Part shown: piece by piece, positions 8,082 to 14,810 of the stretch
Layout of the letters: every line of letters begins with the position of its first letter
Numbering within the stretch: position 1 is the first letter of the stretch
Notes under the pieces: generated by a model
What the model was told of the DNA's origin: nothing
What the model saw: the letters and a program-made list of their open reading frames with translations, nothing else
Databases searched by the model: none
Assembly (NCBI RefSeq): GCF_028198165.1
Contig: NZ_CP116339.1
Span: forward strand, 1,929,001-1,993,000
Reading direction: 5' to 3'
From: Pseudoxanthomonas sp. JBR18
GTDB taxonomy: Bacteria > Pseudomonadota > Gammaproteobacteria > Xanthomonadales > Xanthomonadaceae
DNA length: 64,000 bases
Program-made: the position numbers and the translations under genes

Positions 8082-8939
8082 ATGACGCTCACCCTGCCTC
8101 GCCGCCTTGCGGCCACCGCCCTGCTGCTCTGCGCAGCGCTTCCCGCGCTGGCCAAAGAGCGCACCGCCGCGCAGTTGCCCATCGCCGTGCAGATGTACAC
8201 GCTGCGCAACATCCCCACGCTGGAAGACCGGCTCAAGCTGGTCCACGATGCCGGCATCACCGCGGTCGAGACCGTCGGCATGCAGGACACCACCGCGCCG
8301 CAACTCAAGGCCCTGCTGGACAAGTACGGCATCGTGGTCACGTCCTCGCACGTGCAGCTGGACGATCTGCGCAAGGACCTGACCAGTGTGGTCGCCTTCA
8401 ACAAGGCCGTTGGCAACCATGTGCTGGTCGTGCCCTACCTGGGCGATGCCCAGCGGCCCAAGGACGCTGCGGGCTGGACCGCGCTGGGCAAGGAACTGGG
8501 ACAGCTGGCCAACACGCTCAAGGCGCAGGGCATGACCTTGGCCTATCACAACCATGATTTCGAGTTCGCCCGCTTTGGCGACAAGACCGGCCTGGAACTG
8601 CTGCTCGATGGCGCCGGCCCGGCGCTGAAGTCCGAGCTGGACCTGGCCTGGGTGGCGCGTTCGGGCAACGATCCGGTGGTGTATCTGGACAAGCTCAAGG
8701 GCCGCCTGTTCGCGGTGCACGCCAAGGACAACGCGCCGAAAGGCCAGGCCGCCGACGAGGGCGGCTTTGCCGCCGTCGGCCACGGCGTGCTGGACTGGAA
8801 GGCGATCCTGCCCGCGGCCGATCGCGACGGCGTGAAGTGGTACATCATCGAGCACGACCAACCGCGCGACCCGGCGGCCGCGGTCAAGGCCGGCGCCGCC
8901 TATCTGGTCGAACACCTGCCCGCCGATGTGAAGCGCTGA
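8082..8939 (+). CDS. Exported sugar phosphate isomerase/epimerase-like TIM barrel protein
   Basis: 285 residues with a clear Sec signal peptide (hydrophobic core LAATALLLCAALPALA, cleavage near residue 24). The mature part is an AP-endonuclease-2-like barrel: IAVQMYTLRN at the first strand, AYHNHDFEF (His/Glu ligand region), KSELDLAWV (Asp), FAVHAKDN (His) and YIIEHDQ (Glu). So this is a periplasmic isomerase or epimerase, an unusual place for the fold outside 3-keto-glycoside loci. GGGAGG lies 8 nt before the start. It closes the plus-strand operon and is followed by a strong terminator. Its likely job is to interconvert keto-sugars or keto-glycosides in the periplasm. Confidence 0.85.
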   Translation: MTLTLPRRLAATALLLCAALPALAKERTAAQLPIAVQMYTLRNIPTLEDRLKLVHDAGITAVETVGMQDTTAPQLKALLDKYGIVVTSSHVQLDDLRKDLTSVVAFNKAVGNHVLVVPYLGDAQRPKDAAGWTALGKELGQLANTLKAQGMTLAYHNHDFEFARFGDKTGLELLLDGAGPALKSELDLAWVARSGNDPVVYLDKLKGRLFAVHAKDNAPKGQAADEGGFAAVGHGVLDWKAILPAADRDGVKWYIIEHDQPRDPAAAVKAGAAYLVEHLPADVKR

Positions 8940-8958
8940 GGCCGGACGCATGACGCAA

Positions 8959-8986
8959 AAAAGCGGCGCCTTCGGGCGCCGCTTTT
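8959..8986. terminator. Intrinsic terminator, bidirectional
   Basis: A perfect 12-bp stem (AAAAGCGGCGCC pairing with GGCGCCGCTTTT) closed by a TTCG tetraloop, with A and T runs on the two flanks. It lies 19 nt after the stop of the plus-strand operon and can also end transcription from the convergent operon at 9126. Confidence 0.95.
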
Positions 8987-9031
8987 CTTTCATCAAACGA
9001 TGGCTGCTTCGCTGAAGCAAGCCAGCATCTG

Positions 9032-9098
9032 GTGGGAGCCGCCATGGCGGCGAGTGGCTTTACCGGTGAAGCCTCATCGCCGCCATGGCGGCTCCCAC
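9032..9098. repeat. Palindromic intergenic repeat, GTGGGAGCCGCC type (copy 1)
   Basis: Two 22-nt arms (9032-9053 and 9077-9098, the first starting GTGGGAGCCGCCATGGCGGC) are perfect reverse complements around a 23-nt centre. Related copies lie at 42132-42201 and 53670-53736. It lies between two convergent genes, the usual setting for REP-like elements, and can form a long hairpin. Confidence 0.85.
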
Positions 9099-9125
9099 GA
9101 TGTCACCGCGGGGGAGTCGAATCGA

Positions 9126-9860
9126 CTACAGCTTCCGCACCCAGATGTTGCGGTAGCTCACCTTGGCGTTGTGGTCCTGCAGGGAAATCGGTGCGCAGCC
9201 GTGCGGTGCGTAGGACGGGGCGCCGATGTATTCGGTCTTGCCGGCGATCACCGTGTCGTTCTGCACCAGCACGCCGTTGTGCAGCACGGTGATGCGCGCC
9301 GGCGCGGTCAGCCCGCCGCCCTGCGAGAAGCGCGGCGCGGTCCAGATCACATCGTAGGTCTGCCACTGGCCCGGCGCGCGCGAGGCGTTGACCAGCGGGA
9401 TGGACTGCTTGTAGATCGAGCCAGCCTGGCCGTTGGAATAGGTCGCGCTCTGGTAGCTGTCCAGCACCTGCAGCTCGTAGCGGTCCTGCAGGAAGATGCC
9501 GCTGTTGCCGCGGTTCTGTCCTTCCAGGCCCTGGGTCTCGGTCGGCGTGCGCCATTCCACGTGCAGCTGTATGTCGCAGAAGCTCTGCTTGCTGCGGATG
9601 CCCTTGCTGCCGGGCACCACGGTGACCGCGCCGTCGGCCACGTGCCAGCCCGGCTTGCCGCCGTCCTCGCCGTCCCAGGCCGACAGGTCCTTGCCGTCGA
9701 ACAGCACCACCGCATCCGAGGGCGCCGTGCCCACCGGCGTGGCCACCGCGGCGGGCACGGGCTTCCAGACTTCGGTCTTGGCCGGGTCGCCCTGCGTCTG
9801 CGCATAGGCTGGCACGGCCGCCAGCGCACAGGCCAGCATCGCGATCGCTTGCTTGCTCAT
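9126..9860 (-). CDS. DUF1080 / 3-keto-disaccharide hydrolase family protein, secreted
   Basis: 244 residues from the ATG at 9860. A Sec signal peptide (AIAMLACALAAVPAYAQ) precedes one DUF1080 domain (Pfam 3keto-disac_hyd), a concanavalin-like sandwich: VVLFDGKDLSAWDG, FCDIQLHVEWRTP, GNSGIFLQDRYELQVLDS and an alternating C-terminal strand pattern ending SYRNIWVRKL. Characterised members cleave the glycosidic bond of 3-keto-glycosides by elimination and hydration. Here it is the last gene of the minus-strand operon with the GMC dehydrogenase that would make the 3-keto substrate, so the functional link is strong. Substrate identity is inferred. Confidence 0.88.
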   Translation of the reverse strand: MSKQAIAMLACALAAVPAYAQTQGDPAKTEVWKPVPAAVATPVGTAPSDAVVLFDGKDLSAWDGEDGGKPGWHVADGAVTVVPGSKGIRSKQSFCDIQLHVEWRTPTETQGLEGQNRGNSGIFLQDRYELQVLDSYQSATYSNGQAGSIYKQSIPLVNASRAPGQWQTYDVIWTAPRFSQGGGLTAPARITVLHNGVLVQNDTVIAGKTEYIGAPSYAPHGCAPISLQDHNAKVSYRNIWVRKL

Positions 9861-9906
9861 CTTGGTCTCCCTTGGGCGATGCGGCTGCATCGCGTGTTGT
9901 TGGCCG

Positions 9907-10491
9907 TCAGGTCGCCCAGGCCGGCGTGCCGGGCTCGTAGGCCATGTCGCCGTCATAGCGTCCGGGGATGGCGACATAGCGCAGCACTTCGGTCGCGCCG
10001 ACTTGCGAGGTGAAGAAGCCGAACAGCACCAGCTGCTTGAGCATGGTGAAGTAATGCGGCGGGGTGGCCGCAGTGTCGGCACCCTGGTCTTCGGCCTTGT
10101 CCGGATCGGGGCTGACGTTGCGGGCTTCGGCGTCCAGCGTGCGCAGCAGTTCCGTGCGCTGCGCCGGCGTGAGCGCCAGGAAGCCGCCCTTGGCCCGCTT
10201 GTCCACATCGGCCAGGCCGGCGCGGAAGATCGCCTGCTGTTTGGCGTCGTAGCAATCGGTCACGAATTGCGCCATGAACAGTCCCAGGCCCGCATCCTTG
10301 GCGCCCGGCGTGTCGGTGCGCGGCAGGATGGTTTCGGCGATCTCGTCCATCAGCGCCACCTGCGCCTTGGAAAAGGCATTGTTGGCCGGCGGGACTGGCA
10401 GCTGGGCCTGGCCGAACACCACCGCCGGCAGGCCGATCATGGCCATGCCGGTGGTGGCGGCGATCATCTTGAGCAGTTCGCGTCGTTGCAT
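9907..10491 (-). CDS. Gluconate 2-dehydrogenase subunit 3-type small subunit of a GMC dehydrogenase
   Basis: 194 residues. The N-terminus carries a twin-arginine-like signal (QRRELLKM, then MIGLPAVVFG), and the rest fits the Gluconate_2-dh3 family, for example FSKAQVALMDEIAETILPRTDTPGA near the start. In glucoside 3-dehydrogenases and related complexes this small subunit carries the Tat signal and takes the folded FAD subunit across the membrane with it. Its ATG overlaps the GMC stop (TGATG), as expected for subunits made in fixed ratio. No cytochrome c subunit follows. Confidence 0.88.
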   Translation of the reverse strand: MQRRELLKMIAATTGMAMIGLPAVVFGQAQLPVPPANNAFSKAQVALMDEIAETILPRTDTPGAKDAGLGLFMAQFVTDCYDAKQQAIFRAGLADVDKRAKGGFLALTPAQRTELLRTLDAEARNVSPDPDKAEDQGADTAATPPHYFTMLKQLVLFGFFTSQVGATEVLRYVAIPGRYDGDMAYEPGTPAWAT

Positions 10492-12176
10492 CACAGATTC
10501 CCCGCCTTGAGTTCGCGCACGGCATGGTCGGCCGCGCGCGCGGTCAGCGCCATATAGGTCAGCGACGGATTCACGCAGGAGGCCGAGGTCATGCAGGCCC
10601 CGTCGGTCACGTACACGTTGGGCGCGTCCCAGACCTGGTTGTGCATGTTCAGCACCGAGGTCTTGCGGTCGCGCCCCATGCGCGCGGTGCCCATCTCGTG
10701 GATGCCCATGCCCGGCGCGTAGTCGCTCTCGTAGACCTGCACGTCCTTCACCCCGGCGGCCTCCAGCATCTCGCCGGCATCGGCGCCCATGTCCTTGCGC
10801 ATGGCGTGCTCGTTGTCGCGCAACGACACGTCCATCGCCAGCACCGGCAGGCCCCACTTGTCCTTGACGGCGTGGTTCAGACTGATGGTGTTGTCGTGGT
10901 AGGGCAGGATCTCGCCGAAGGCGGTCATGCCGATGCGCCACTCACCCGGCACGCTCAGCGCCTGCTTGAGGTCGGCGCCGATGTTGAGCTCGGCGATGTC
11001 GCGCGACCAGCCGGTGCGGCTGGCGCCGCCCTGATAGCCGAAGCCGCGCAAGTAGTCGCGTCGCTCGCCATTGAGGTTGCGGAAGCGCGGGATGTAGAAG
11101 CCGCACGGCCGGCGCCCGTAGTAGTACTTGTCCTCGTAGCCGTCCACGCGCCCCGACGCACCCACGCGGAAGTGGTGGTCCATGACGTTGTGGCCCAGCT
11201 CGCCGGAGGACGAACCCAGACCGCCTTCCCACACCTCGGTGGCCGAGTTCATCAGCAGCCAGGTCGAGTTGAACGCCGAGGCGTTGAGGAACACCACCTT
11301 GGCCGTGAAGACGTAGGTCTGTCCGGTCTCCGCGTCGATGATCTCCACGCCCTTGGCACGCTTGCGGTCCTTGTCGTACAGGACTTCCTTGACGATGGAG
11401 AACGGGCGCAACGTGAGATTGCCGGTGGCCATCGCCGCCGGCAGCGTGGAGGACTGTGTGGAGAAGTACGCGCCGAACGGGCAGCCCAGGATGCACTTGT
11501 TGCGGTACTGGCAGTTGACCCGGCCCTGCTCGGGTTTGGGCTCGGTGATGTTGGCCGTGCGCGAGTGGATCATGTGGCGCGTGCCGCCGAAGGATTTCTT
11601 CAGCCGCGCGGCGACGTCCTTCTCGACGATGTTCAACGGGATCGGCGGCAGGAACTGCCCATCGGGCAGCACGTCCAGCCCTTCGGTGGTACCGGCGATG
11701 CCGGCGAAGCGCTCGACATGGTCGTACCACGGCGCGATGTCGGCATAGCGGATCGGCCAATCCACCGCGATGCCCTCCTTGGCGTTGGCGCCAAAGTCGA
11801 TGTCCGACAGGCGATAGCTCTGCCGGCCCCACATCAGCGAGCGCCCGCCCACGTGATAGCCGCGGAACCAGTCGAAGCGCTTGGTCTCGGTATAGGGGCA
11901 GTCCTTCTCGTCGGCCCACATGCCGTTGGTGCTCTCCGACAGCGGATAGTCGCGCTTGAGGACCGGATGATCGGCCTTCATCTGCTGGGTGGGCGTGTCG
12001 TGATGCGGATAGTCCCAGGCCTCCTTGCCCGCGTTAACGTAGTCCTTGATGTGCTCGATGTTGCGGCCGCGTTCGAGCATCAGGACTTTCAGGCCGCGCT
12101 CGGTCAGCTCCTTGGCTGCCCAGCCGCCGCTGATGCCGGAGCCGACGACGATCGCGTCGTAGTGGTTGTCTGCCAT
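10491..12176 (-). CDS. GMC-family FAD oxidoreductase, probable glucoside 3-dehydrogenase large subunit
   Basis: 561 residues. I chose the ATG at 12176 because GAGGGAAG lies before it and the FAD motif VVGSGISGGWAAKEL starts at residue 10. Further family marks are YHVGGRS (about 107) and the C-terminal IHEMGTARMG with the active-site His, then VYVTDGACMTSASCVNPSLT. Cys222, Cys228 and Cys232 in CQYRNKCILGCPFG resemble the 3Fe-4S cluster motif of bacterial FAD glucose dehydrogenase. There is no signal peptide of its own; export probably depends on the Tat-bearing small subunit. With the DUF1080 hydrolase next door, oxidation of glycosides at C3 in the periplasm is the most likely reaction. Gluconate or sorbitol-type oxidation cannot be excluded. 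Confidence 0.87.
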   Translation of the reverse strand: MADNHYDAIVVGSGISGGWAAKELTERGLKVLMLERGRNIEHIKDYVNAGKEAWDYPHHDTPTQQMKADHPVLKRDYPLSESTNGMWADEKDCPYTETKRFDWFRGYHVGGRSLMWGRQSYRLSDIDFGANAKEGIAVDWPIRYADIAPWYDHVERFAGIAGTTEGLDVLPDGQFLPPIPLNIVEKDVAARLKKSFGGTRHMIHSRTANITEPKPEQGRVNCQYRNKCILGCPFGAYFSTQSSTLPAAMATGNLTLRPFSIVKEVLYDKDRKRAKGVEIIDAETGQTYVFTAKVVFLNASAFNSTWLLMNSATEVWEGGLGSSSGELGHNVMDHHFRVGASGRVDGYEDKYYYGRRPCGFYIPRFRNLNGERRDYLRGFGYQGGASRTGWSRDIAELNIGADLKQALSVPGEWRIGMTAFGEILPYHDNTISLNHAVKDKWGLPVLAMDVSLRDNEHAMRKDMGADAGEMLEAAGVKDVQVYESDYAPGMGIHEMGTARMGRDRKTSVLNMHNQVWDAPNVYVTDGACMTSASCVNPSLTYMALTARAADHAVRELKAGNL

Positions 12177-12210
12177 GGGTGACTGCTTCCCTCGGTGGAT
12201 AGTGGGTCTC

Positions 12211-13083
12211 TCACACGTCGCACAGGGCGATGGCCTGGCGCAGCGCATCCATCGGGTCGCTGTGCTCGGCGCTGAACTCGTGCGCGACGTAGCCGCCAAA
12301 GCCGGTGTCGCGGATCGCGCGGCAGATGGCGGCGTAGTTGAGTTCCTGGGTGTCGTCCAGCTCATGCCGTCCGGGCACGCCGGCGGTATGGTAGTGGACG
12401 AAGTATTCATGGTTGCGACGAATGCTGGCGATGATGTCGCCTTCCATGATCTGCATGTGGTAGATGTCGAACAGCAGGCCGAAGTTGGACGAGCCGATGC
12501 GCTTGCACAGCTCCACGCCCCAGGCCGAGTGGTCGCACAGATAGTCCGGGTGGTCCACGCGCGAGTTCAGCAGTTCCATGACCAGCACCACGCCGCGCTT
12601 TTCGGCGTGGCCGAGCAGGCGCTTGAGGCCGACCTCGGCGTTGCGCATGCCCTGCAGCGGATCCATGCCGTTGCGGTTGCCCGAAAAGCAGATCAGGTTG
12701 CGGTAGCCGGCTTCGGCGACCAGGTCGATGTGGCGCATGTAGCGCGTGACCAGTTCGTCATGGAATTCGGTGGCCGCGAACCCCTTGGTCAGGCCGAGCT
12801 CGGCGCCGTTGCACATCGCGCTGTCGATCCCGTGGGCCTTGAGCGTCGGCCAGTCCGCCGGGCCCACCAGATCGATCGCCGACAGCCCCAGTTGCTTGAC
12901 CGTACGACACAGCTGGTCGATGGACAGGTCATGCAGGATCCAGCGTGCCACCGACTGCTTGAGGTGGCCTTTGGTCGTTGGCGCGGCCTGCGCCAGCGCG
13001 GGCAGGCGGGTCGAGGCGGCCAGGCCGATCCCGCCCAGCAGCGTGCCGCGCAGCAAGTCGCGTCGGTTCAAGGAGGAGGTCAT
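12211..13083 (-). CDS. Tat-exported hydroxypyruvate isomerase-like TIM barrel protein
   Basis: 290 residues if started at the ATG at 13083; an upstream ATG at 13128 would add 15 residues that look non-coding. The start chosen gives a Tat signal at once: SLNRRDLLRGTLLGGIGLAA. The mature domain is an AP-endonuclease-2 barrel close to hydroxypyruvate isomerase (LVMELLNSRVDHPDY; GLLFDIYHMQIMEGD; GYVAHEFSAE). It is the first gene of the operator-bearing minus-strand operon and the third isomerase-like barrel in the locus, the second predicted outside the cytoplasm. A role in isomerising keto-sugars is likely; the exact substrate is open. Confidence 0.85.
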   Translation of the reverse strand: MTSSLNRRDLLRGTLLGGIGLAASTRLPALAQAAPTTKGHLKQSVARWILHDLSIDQLCRTVKQLGLSAIDLVGPADWPTLKAHGIDSAMCNGAELGLTKGFAATEFHDELVTRYMRHIDLVAEAGYRNLICFSGNRNGMDPLQGMRNAEVGLKRLLGHAEKRGVVLVMELLNSRVDHPDYLCDHSAWGVELCKRIGSSNFGLLFDIYHMQIMEGDIIASIRRNHEYFVHYHTAGVPGRHELDDTQELNYAAICRAIRDTGFGGYVAHEFSAEHSDPMDALRQAIALCDV

Positions 13084-13469
13084 GCCCAGCGCTCCGCGCG
13101 AAGAGCCGCAGCCGCCGTCTGGAGGCATCTAAACGATTGAAAGCCGGCCCCAAAAAAAAACGGGTGGGCCGTGCGCCGATGATGTCCGCGCTCGGCATCG
13201 CTTCGTGGACGTGTCGTCGTCAGCGGCGACAGACGTGGACCTGCAGTGGGTTCGAGTCGTGCCATGGGCCGGCCTCCCAACCGGACGCGGACAGGCGCCG
13301 TATCGGCGCATGCAATCGATTGCACGATAGCAGCCACGTCCTTGATTGCAAGGGCCTGGTTGGCGGTCATTCGTGCTGCATAGCAGCATCGAGTCGCCAC
13401 CGGCACCGCTTCACAAAGCGCCTGATGTGGGATGCAGCGCGCGCACTCACCCTGGGCGTGGGGCGGCCG
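13084..13469. other. Regulatory intergenic region with LacI operator
   Basis: 386 bp between the Tat isomerase start and the MFS stop, both minus-strand. It holds the second operator copy at 13311-13324 and therefore the presumed promoter for the GMC/DUF1080 operon. No small gene was found. A run of nine A residues at about 13152-13160 is notable but unexplained. Confidence 0.55.
13311..13324. promoter_or_regulatory. LacI-type operator TGCAATCGATTGCA (copy 2)
   Basis: The same 14-bp palindrome as at 4573-4586, base for base. It lies about 230 bp upstream of the start of the minus-strand isomerase/GMC/small-subunit/DUF1080 operon and 146 bp beyond the MFS stop. Two identical sites in one 10-kb locus support one regulon. 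Confidence 0.72.
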
Positions 13470-14723
13470 TCAACGGCTGGCGCCGGCGGCCTCGGTGCGT
13501 CCATTGAAGGGAATGAAGAACGCTAGCACCAGCCCCGCGATGCTGCAGGCCAGCGGCGCCATGAACGCGTACTTCCACTCGCCTGTCCACTCGACCAGAT
13601 AGGCCATGATGATCGGGAACAGACCGGCGCTCATGTTTCCCCAGAACGAGGTCCAGCTCGCCAGCAGCGCGGTACGCTCGCCGCCCAGGTCCTGCACCGT
13701 GGACCACACCACACCCTGCACCAGACCCACGCCGAACAGCGACAGGCACAGAATGCCGACCACCACGCCGACGTTGGCGATCCACGGCACCAGCGCCAGC
13801 GACATGCCCAGGCAGAAGCCGACCACCGCCGCCGGCAATCGCGCGGCGCGCAGGCTGTGACCGCGGCGGATGCGGAAGTCCGCCCAGAATCCATACAACG
13901 TGACGCTGGCATACAGCGTCAGCCACGGCATGCCCGAGTACCAGCTCGATTCGGTCAGGCTGGCGCCGCGTTCCTTGGTCAGGTAGACCGGCATCCAACT
14001 CAGGAAGAAGGCCTGGATGCTGATCAGACAGAAGTAGAACGTCGACATCAGCCAGGTGGTGCGCAGGGACAGCAGCGCACGCACCTGCGGCCAGATCGGG
14101 GTGGAACGATGGGCCGGCGGCGTGCCGGCATGTTCCACATGCCGACTCAGGCCCCACCACAGTGCGAACAGCACCAGGCCGATGCCCGCGTAGAGGTAGA
14201 AGCAGGCGCGCCATCCCAGGTGATAGGTGAGCAGTCCGGTGGCGACCGCCCCGATGAACGGCCCGATGTACTGTCCCGACAGCGCCAGCGAGGTGAAGCG
14301 CGAGCGCTTCTCGGCCGGAAACCAGGCGGCGATGGCCGCCACCGAGCTGGGCCAGTCCGGTGCCTGCGCCGCGCCCAGCAGCAGGCGTAGCACCAGCATC
14401 CCGCCAAAGCCAGAGGCCAGCGGCATCAGGCCGATCGCCAGCGACCACAGCACCAGGGCAATGCCCATCAATCGGCGGAAACCAAAGCGCTGGATCAGCC
14501 AGCCCGAGGGCAGCTGGAAGATGCCGTAGGTCCAGGCGATCGAGGCCAGCAGGTAGGACATCTGCTCCAGGCTGAAGCCGAACTCCCCCTGCACCTGCGA
14601 GGCCACGATCATGAAGGCATTGCGATCCACCGACAGCATCAGGTTGATCGGCGCCAAGGCCAGGGCGAAGGGAATCCACGCCTTGCGCAGAGGCCGCGTT
14701 GGGGTGCCGACGGGCTGGGTCAT
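13470..14723 (-). CDS. MFS transporter, ACS (anion:cation symporter)-like
   Basis: 417 residues with about 12 transmembrane segments. SVDRNAFMIVASQVQGEFGFS and MSYLLASIAWTYGIFQLPSGWLIQRFG match the branch of the major facilitator superfamily that carries sugar acids and other organic anions (glucarate/galactonate-like). It is followed by the operator region of the keto-glycoside operon and preceded by a TonB receptor on the same strand. It could import an oxidised sugar made in the periplasm, or it could belong with the TonB receptor; the sequence does not decide between these. Confidence 0.85.
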   Translation of the reverse strand: MTQPVGTPTRPLRKAWIPFALALAPINLMLSVDRNAFMIVASQVQGEFGFSLEQMSYLLASIAWTYGIFQLPSGWLIQRFGFRRLMGIALVLWSLAIGLMPLASGFGGMLVLRLLLGAAQAPDWPSSVAAIAAWFPAEKRSRFTSLALSGQYIGPFIGAVATGLLTYHLGWRACFYLYAGIGLVLFALWWGLSRHVEHAGTPPAHRSTPIWPQVRALLSLRTTWLMSTFYFCLISIQAFFLSWMPVYLTKERGASLTESSWYSGMPWLTLYASVTLYGFWADFRIRRGHSLRAARLPAAVVGFCLGMSLALVPWIANVGVVVGILCLSLFGVGLVQGVVWSTVQDLGGERTALLASWTSFWGNMSAGLFPIIMAYLVEWTGEWKYAFMAPLACSIAGLVLAFFIPFNGRTEAAGASR

Positions 14724-14741
14724 CTGGTGCTCCTACGACGA

Positions 14742-14762
14742 CAGGGCGGATCTCCCGCCCTG
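14742..14762 (-). terminator. Hairpin between TonB receptor and MFS genes, possible weak terminator
   Basis: CAGGGCGG (14742-14749) pairs perfectly with CCGCCCTG (14755-14762) over a 5-nt loop. It lies between the receptor stop and the MFS start. There is no T run, so it may be an attenuating or mRNA-protecting hairpin rather than a full terminator. Confidence 0.4.
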
Positions 14763-14810
14763 CCGGTGCTTGCCCCGCTCGGGGCGGGATGTCAGGCCTG
14801 TGCCATGCCC

